From CAZRGV01 sp964599655 (GTDB lineage Bacteria > Planctomycetota > Planctomycetia > Isosphaerales > Isosphaeraceae), in contig CAZRGV010000047.1 of the NCBI GenBank assembly GCA_964599655.1, forward strand, positions 1-40,767: a stretch of DNA of 40,767 nt. Reading direction: 5' to 3'. The first letter of the stretch is position 1. Each line of letters opens with the position of its first letter. The translations under genes were made by a program, and so were the position numbers. The notes beneath the pieces were generated by a model. It saw only the letters and a list, made by a program, of their open reading frames with translations, did no database searches and was not told the DNA's origin. Shown here one piece after another: positions 35,157-40,767 of the stretch.

Positions 35157-35201
35157 GTCTTCACATTCGAATAGGAAAACGAAACGGTCTGGCAGGTCCT
35201 C

Positions 35202-38036
35202 ATGACGGAGACGACACTCGCAACCCGAACCGTGTCGACCCTGGCCGCGGGACTGCTCTGGCTGGCGGGCTCGATCGCCTTGGCGGTCGACGAACGCGAT
35301 GTTCGCCCGGTCACGCCCCGCGAGTCGGAATTCTTCGAGGCCCGCATTCGCCCCGTGCTGGCCGAGCACTGCGTCGGCTGCCACGGACCTCGCAAGCCGA
35401 AGTCGGGCCTGAGGCTGGATTCGCGCGCCTCGCTGCTCAAGGGGGGGGATGCCGGCGCGGTGGTCACGCCCGGCGATCCGGACGACAGTCCGCTCGTCGA
35501 GGCCATCCGGTACGACGGTCCCATCCAGATGCCTCCCAAGGGAAAGCTCCCGCCCCAGGCCATCGCGGACCTGGAAACCTGGATCCGGATGGGCCTGCCC
35601 TGGCCCGACACGTCCTCGATCCCGGTCGTGGGGCCTTCCGATTCCGAGTCGTCGGCCCGCGAGCACTGGGCCTTTCAGCCGGTCAAGACGCCTCGCCTGC
35701 CCGAGGTCCGCCAGCCCGATTGGCCGCTCACTCCCGTCGATCACTTCATCCTGGCGAGGCTGGAGACCGCCGGGCTGGCTCCCTCGCCACCGGCCGAGCG
35801 CGGAACCTTGATCCGCCGCGCCACCTTCGACCTGACCGGCCTTCCGCCGACCCCCGAGGAAGTCGCCGCCTTCGAGGCCGACACCTCGCCCGACGCCTTC
35901 GCCCGCGTCGTCGATCGCCTGCTCGCCTCGCCCCACTACGGCGAGCGCTGGGGACGCTACTGGCTCGACGTGGCGCGCTACGCCGATACCAAAGGCTATG
36001 TTTTCTTCGAAGAAAAGACGTTTCCCTGGGCATACACCTATCGAGATTACGTCATCCGTTCCCTGAACGAGGACCTGCCTTACGACCAGTTCGTCGTTCA
36101 GCAAATCGCCGCCGACCGCTTGCCGCTGGGCAACGACCAGCGTCCCCTCGCGGCGCTCGGCTTCCTCACCCTCGGTGGGCGGTTCATGAACAACCCGCAC
36201 GACGTCATCGACGACCGGATCGACGTCGTGACCCGCGGCCTGCTCGGCCTCACAGTCACCTGCGCCCGCTGCCACGACCACAAGTTCGACCCAATCCCGC
36301 AAGACGACTACTACTCTCTCTACGGCGTCTTCGCCAGCTCCGTCGAACCCAACGTCCCCCCGCTCTTCGAACCCACACCCGACACCGACGCCTACCACGC
36401 CTTCGAAACCGAGCTGCGCTCGCGAGAGGCCAAACTCGCGGAATTCGTCCGGACGAAGCACGCCGAACTCGTCGACGGAGCGCGTCGTCGCGCCGACGAA
36501 TACCTGATGGCGGCGCACGAGTCTCGCGCACAGCCCACCACCGAAGACTTCATGCTGATTGCCGACGGCAACGACCTGAACCCGACCATGCGGGTTCGCT
36601 GGCAATCGTATCTGGATCGAGCCAGGCGAGGACATCACCCGGTCTTCGCCCCCTGGTTCGCGCTGGAAGATCTGCCGGCCGACCACTTCGCCGAGAACGC
36701 GACGGCACTCCTGGCCCGCCTTCGCGACCAGCCCGACCCCGCCCGGCCGATCAACCCGCTCGTGACCCGCGCCCTCACCGACCAGCCGCCCGACTCGCTG
36801 GCCCAGGCCGCCCGCGTCTACGCCCAGTTGCTCAACCGGATCGAGTCCATCTGGCAGGATTACGCTCGCCGCGCCTCGCTCAACGGCACGCCCGCGAATG
36901 GTCTTCCCGACCCGGACCTCGAAGCCCTCCGCTTGGTCTTCCACGGTCCAGACGCCCCGCCCGACGTGCCGTTGAATCCGGCCGGCGACCTGGCCCTCTT
37001 ACCCGACCGCCCCTCCCAGGAAACGCTCAAGAAACTCCTCGGCGCCGTCGAATCCTGGCGAGCCACCGGCCCCGGAGCCCCGCCACGCGCGATGGTCCTG
37101 GTCGATGCCCCGAACCTTTACGAGCCTCGCGTCTTCCTTCGCGGCAACCCGAACCGCCTCGGCGCGCCCGTCCCTCGCCGCTTCCTCCAGGCCCTCTCCG
37201 GACCCGATCGTCCCCCCTTCCGCGACGGCAGCGGCCGCCTCGACCTCGCCCGCGCTATCGCCGACCCGCGCAACCCCTTGACCGCCCGCGTCATGGTCAA
37301 CCGGGTCTGGATGTACCACTTCGGCGCACCGCTGGTGGGAACGCCGAGCGATTTCGGCGTTCGAGGTGAACCCCCCACCCACCCCGCCCTGCTCGACTGG
37401 CTCGCCGCGCGCTTCGTCCAGGATGGCTGGTCCCTGAAGTCGCTTCACCGGATCATCATGCTTTCCGCCACGTATCAGCAATCGAGCACAGATTCGAGCG
37501 AAGGACTCCGCATCGACCCGGAAAACCGGCTTCTCAGCCGAATGAACCGCCAGCGGCTCGACTTCGAGGCCACCCGAGACGCGATGCTCGCCGTCTCCGG
37601 CCGCCTCGACCCGACCGTCGGCGGAGCCTCGGTCCAGAACATCGCCGCACCGTCCTCGACCCGCCGAACCCTCTACGGCTTCCTCGACCGCCTGAACCTC
37701 CCCGGCCTCTACCGAACGTTCGACTTCCCCGACCCGAACGCGACCAGCCCGCGACGCGACCGAACCACCGTCGCCCCTCAGGCACTGTTCCTGATGAACC
37801 ACCCGTTCCTGCTCGAAATGGCACGCGCCACGCTCGAGCGGCCCGAGATCTCCGCCGAAACGAGCACACCGGCTCGGATCAACCGGCTCTACCGCCTGCT
37901 GTACGGCCGGGCACACAACGACCAGGAGATCCGGCTTGCGCGGGACTATCTCGACGAAGCCGGCGAATCGCCTAAAGCCTGGGAACGCTATGTGCAAGCG
38001 CTCTTGATGGCGAATGAATTTGTCTTCATCGACTGA
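35202..38036 (+). CDS. Second PSCyt1/DUF1549/DUF1553 protein
   Basis: A 944-residue paralogue of the product of 31264-33762, exported by an N-terminal signal (LAAGLLWLAGSIALAVDE). PSCyt1 haem site C57VGCH61 with SGLRLDSRA and IQMPPKGKLP; DUF1549 with RRATFDLTGLPPTPEEVAAF, WGRYWLDVARYADTKGY and CARCHDHKFDPI (about 354); then a longer middle segment of about 200 residues than in the first copy; DUF1553 with PRNPLTARVMVNRVWMYHFG, and PTHPALLDWLA. It follows the first DUF1501 gene by 45 bp and is followed by the second DUF1501 gene. Shared domain order but diverged sequence points to an old tandem duplication with different specificities (inference). Confidence 0.95.
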   Translation: MTETTLATRTVSTLAAGLLWLAGSIALAVDERDVRPVTPRESEFFEARIRPVLAEHCVGCHGPRKPKSGLRLDSRASLLKGGDAGAVVTPGDPDDSPLVEAIRYDGPIQMPPKGKLPPQAIADLETWIRMGLPWPDTSSIPVVGPSDSESSAREHWAFQPVKTPRLPEVRQPDWPLTPVDHFILARLETAGLAPSPPAERGTLIRRATFDLTGLPPTPEEVAAFEADTSPDAFARVVDRLLASPHYGERWGRYWLDVARYADTKGYVFFEEKTFPWAYTYRDYVIRSLNEDLPYDQFVVQQIAADRLPLGNDQRPLAALGFLTLGGRFMNNPHDVIDDRIDVVTRGLLGLTVTCARCHDHKFDPIPQDDYYSLYGVFASSVEPNVPPLFEPTPDTDAYHAFETELRSREAKLAEFVRTKHAELVDGARRRADEYLMAAHESRAQPTTEDFMLIADGNDLNPTMRVRWQSYLDRARRGHHPVFAPWFALEDLPADHFAENATALLARLRDQPDPARPINPLVTRALTDQPPDSLAQAARVYAQLLNRIESIWQDYARRASLNGTPANGLPDPDLEALRLVFHGPDAPPDVPLNPAGDLALLPDRPSQETLKKLLGAVESWRATGPGAPPRAMVLVDAPNLYEPRVFLRGNPNRLGAPVPRRFLQALSGPDRPPFRDGSGRLDLARAIADPRNPLTARVMVNRVWMYHFGAPLVGTPSDFGVRGEPPTHPALLDWLAARFVQDGWSLKSLHRIIMLSATYQQSSTDSSEGLRIDPENRLLSRMNRQRLDFEATRDAMLAVSGRLDPTVGGASVQNIAAPSSTRRTLYGFLDRLNLPGLYRTFDFPDPNATSPRRDRTTVAPQALFLMNHPFLLEMARATLERPEISAETSTPARINRLYRLLYGRAHNDQEIRLARDYLDEAGESPKAWERYVQALLMANEFVFID

Positions 38037-38073
38037 ACCGGAGATCCGGGAACGCCTCGCAAGGTCCATCGCC

Positions 38074-39507
<1,434 letters not shown>

Positions 39508-39624
39508 ATTTCCTTCCACAAGAAATTGTTCAAGCCCGTGCCTTCAGACCCACGAGTCAGGCGGGTGGCCTCCCTCTCGGCACGGTAAGATCAGGCTCAC
39601 GCCTGATCGAGGAAGGAGACATCC

Positions 39625-40620
39625 GTGCAACAGAGAACCCTGGGCCCTGACGGCCTCCGCGTTTCGACAATCGGCCTGGGCTGCTGGGGAATGTCCGGCT
39701 CCTACGGACCGGCGGACGAGGTCGAGGCCATCGCCACGCTGAACCTCGCCCTCGACATCGGCGTCACCTTCCTCGACACCGCCGACTCCTACGGCGACGG
39801 ACACAACGAGTCGCTTCTCGGTCGCGCCCTCGCCGGCCGCCGGCACGAGTTTGTCCTCGCCACCAAGACCGGCTTCGTCAAGCGAACGGGCGACGATGGC
39901 TCAACCAGAATCGCCGTCGACGGACGCCCCGAACGGATCAAGGCGGCCTGCGAGGCAAGCCTTCGACGCTTACAGACCGACGTGATTGACCTTTACTATC
40001 TCCATCGAGCCGATCCCGCCGTGCCGATCGAAGACTCCGTCGGGGCCCTCGCCGAGCTTGTGGACGCGGGCAAGGTCCGATTCCTCGGCCTCTCCGAGGT
40101 CTCGGCCGAAACCCTTCAACGCGCGCACGCCGTTCATCCCATCGCAGCCTTGCAATCTGAATACTCACTCTGGACGCGCGAGCCCGAAATCACCGTTTGG
40201 CCCGTCTGCCACTCGCTCGGCATCAGCTTCGTACCGTTCAGCCCCCTCGGTCGAGGTTTCCTCACCGCCACGATGACCGATCCTGCCCGCATGGCCGCCG
40301 ATGACTGGCGCGCGACCAACCCCCGTTTCACAACCGAAAACCTCGCGCGAAATACCAAGTTGCTGGAGCCGCTGATCACGGTGGCGAGGTCCAGAGGTGC
40401 CTCTCCTGTCCAGGTCGCCCTCGCCTGGATCCTCTCCCAGGGTGACAGCATCGTGCCGATTCCCGGAACAAAACGCCGGCGCAACCTCGTCGAAAACGCG
40501 GGCGCGGTCGAAATCGCCCTGACCCCCGAAGACCTCGAATGCCTCGACGCCGCCTTCCCGATCGGAGCCGCCGCCGGAGACCGGTATAACCCTGAGCAAT
40601 CGCACTGGGTGGGACAATAG
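39625..40620 (+). CDS. Aldo/keto reductase
   Basis: A 331-residue aldo/keto reductase starting at GTG, with GGAAGGAG ending 6 nt upstream. Tetrad: Asp51 and Tyr56 (FLDTADSYGDG), Lys81 (LATKTG) and His127 (YYLHRADP). The C-terminal cofactor segment is SIVPIPGTKRRRNLVENAGA. It resembles the AKR13/YakC group (LGCWGMSGSYGP near the start), NADPH-dependent and cytoplasmic. It is only distantly like the copy at 15730, which has a different N-terminus. The substrate is unknown. It lies 117 bp after the second DUF1501 gene and may be a separate unit. Confidence 0.93.
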   Translation: MQQRTLGPDGLRVSTIGLGCWGMSGSYGPADEVEAIATLNLALDIGVTFLDTADSYGDGHNESLLGRALAGRRHEFVLATKTGFVKRTGDDGSTRIAVDGRPERIKAACEASLRRLQTDVIDLYYLHRADPAVPIEDSVGALAELVDAGKVRFLGLSEVSAETLQRAHAVHPIAALQSEYSLWTREPEITVWPVCHSLGISFVPFSPLGRGFLTATMTDPARMAADDWRATNPRFTTENLARNTKLLEPLITVARSRGASPVQVALAWILSQGDSIVPIPGTKRRRNLVENAGAVEIALTPEDLECLDAAFPIGAAAGDRYNPEQSHWVGQ

Positions 40621-40696
40621 CCCTCAGGCCGAGAAAAAGGCGAGCGCCGGTCCAATACGTCATTCCCAATCCTACACATACCTTCCAGACGAGAGT

Positions 40697-40767
40697 CGGG
40701 TCGGGTCCGCCGTGCGGACCGCTCTGGCCCGATCGAGGAGGATGGTCCGCGCGGCGGACCCGACCCG
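40697..40767. repeat. Long inverted repeat at the right edge
   Basis: CGGGTCGGGTCCGCCGTGCG (40697-40716, the arm running to 40720) and its near-complement at 40744-40767 form 24-bp arms with one mismatch around a 23-nt loop. It lies after the aldo/keto reductase and runs to the window end, so it may continue outside. It could be a dispersed repeat or a terminator-like hairpin. Confidence 0.7.

Noticed and set aside
33897..36944. Open frame of about 1000 codons on the minus strand opposite the DUF1501 and second cytochrome-type genes
   Set aside because: Its translation is low-complexity Gly/Val/Arg-rich and it even crosses the N gap. The plus strand holds well-known families throughout.

Overview
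The window is high-GC DNA from a planctomycete, most likely of the Isosphaeraceae type (Singulisphaera/Isosphaera/Paludisphaera relatives). The taxonomic call is inference. It rests on two tandem cytochrome-c/DUF1549/DUF1553 + DUF1501 gene pairs, a DUF1559 pseudopilin, a TAT-exported Gfo/Idh/MocA oxidoreductase, and conserved proteins of planctomycete style. The DNA comes from a draft assembly: there are two N runs (6798-6812 and 33907-33916), and the first is followed by an inverted Illumina adapter (6813-6866) that falsely splits a gene.

Layout. 23-376: composite array of hairpin-forming repeats. 452-1240 (-): stand-alone E2-type acyltransferase domain. 1764-5562 (+): small cluster of envelope genes (frameshifted DUF1573-like protein, DUF1559 pseudopilin, tiny Cys-rich exported protein, LolA-like protein with a C-terminal membrane tail). 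6162-7326 (+): conserved hypothetical broken by the adapter. 7644-11572 (+): ComB-like phosphatase, glycyl-tRNA synthetase, sugar-phosphate isomerase-like TIM barrel, and a DUF6141-like membrane protein. 11583-13789: divergent pair of a D-threonine aldolase/D-serine dehydratase-like enzyme and a nitrilase-family amidase. 13842-15535 (-): TPR protein and an exported M20 amidohydrolase. 15730-16755 (+): aldo/keto reductase. 16864-21668 (-): YhaO-like nuclease and YhaN-like SMC-type ATPase, translationally coupled.

22039-24678 (+): a large exported mosaic protein with a Cys-rich domain and a TolC-like remnant, preceded by a consensus promoter and a near-perfect ribosome binding site. 24778-26013 (-): receiver-like protein without its phosphoacceptor, then an SDR dehydrogenase. 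26197-27312 (+): M29 aminopeptidase. 27418-29148 (-): membrane-anchored SGNH hydrolase. 29371-30741 (-): TAT-exported oxidoreductase. 31264-39507 (+): the two cytochrome/DUF1501 pairs. 39625-40620 (+): a second aldo/keto reductase. 40697-40767: long inverted repeat at the right edge.

Most genes are ordinary housekeeping and catabolic genes. The parts that stand out are the mosaic protein at 22039, the envelope cluster at 1764-5562, the two-unit repeat array at the left edge, and the assembly artefacts, whose repair can be predicted to the base.
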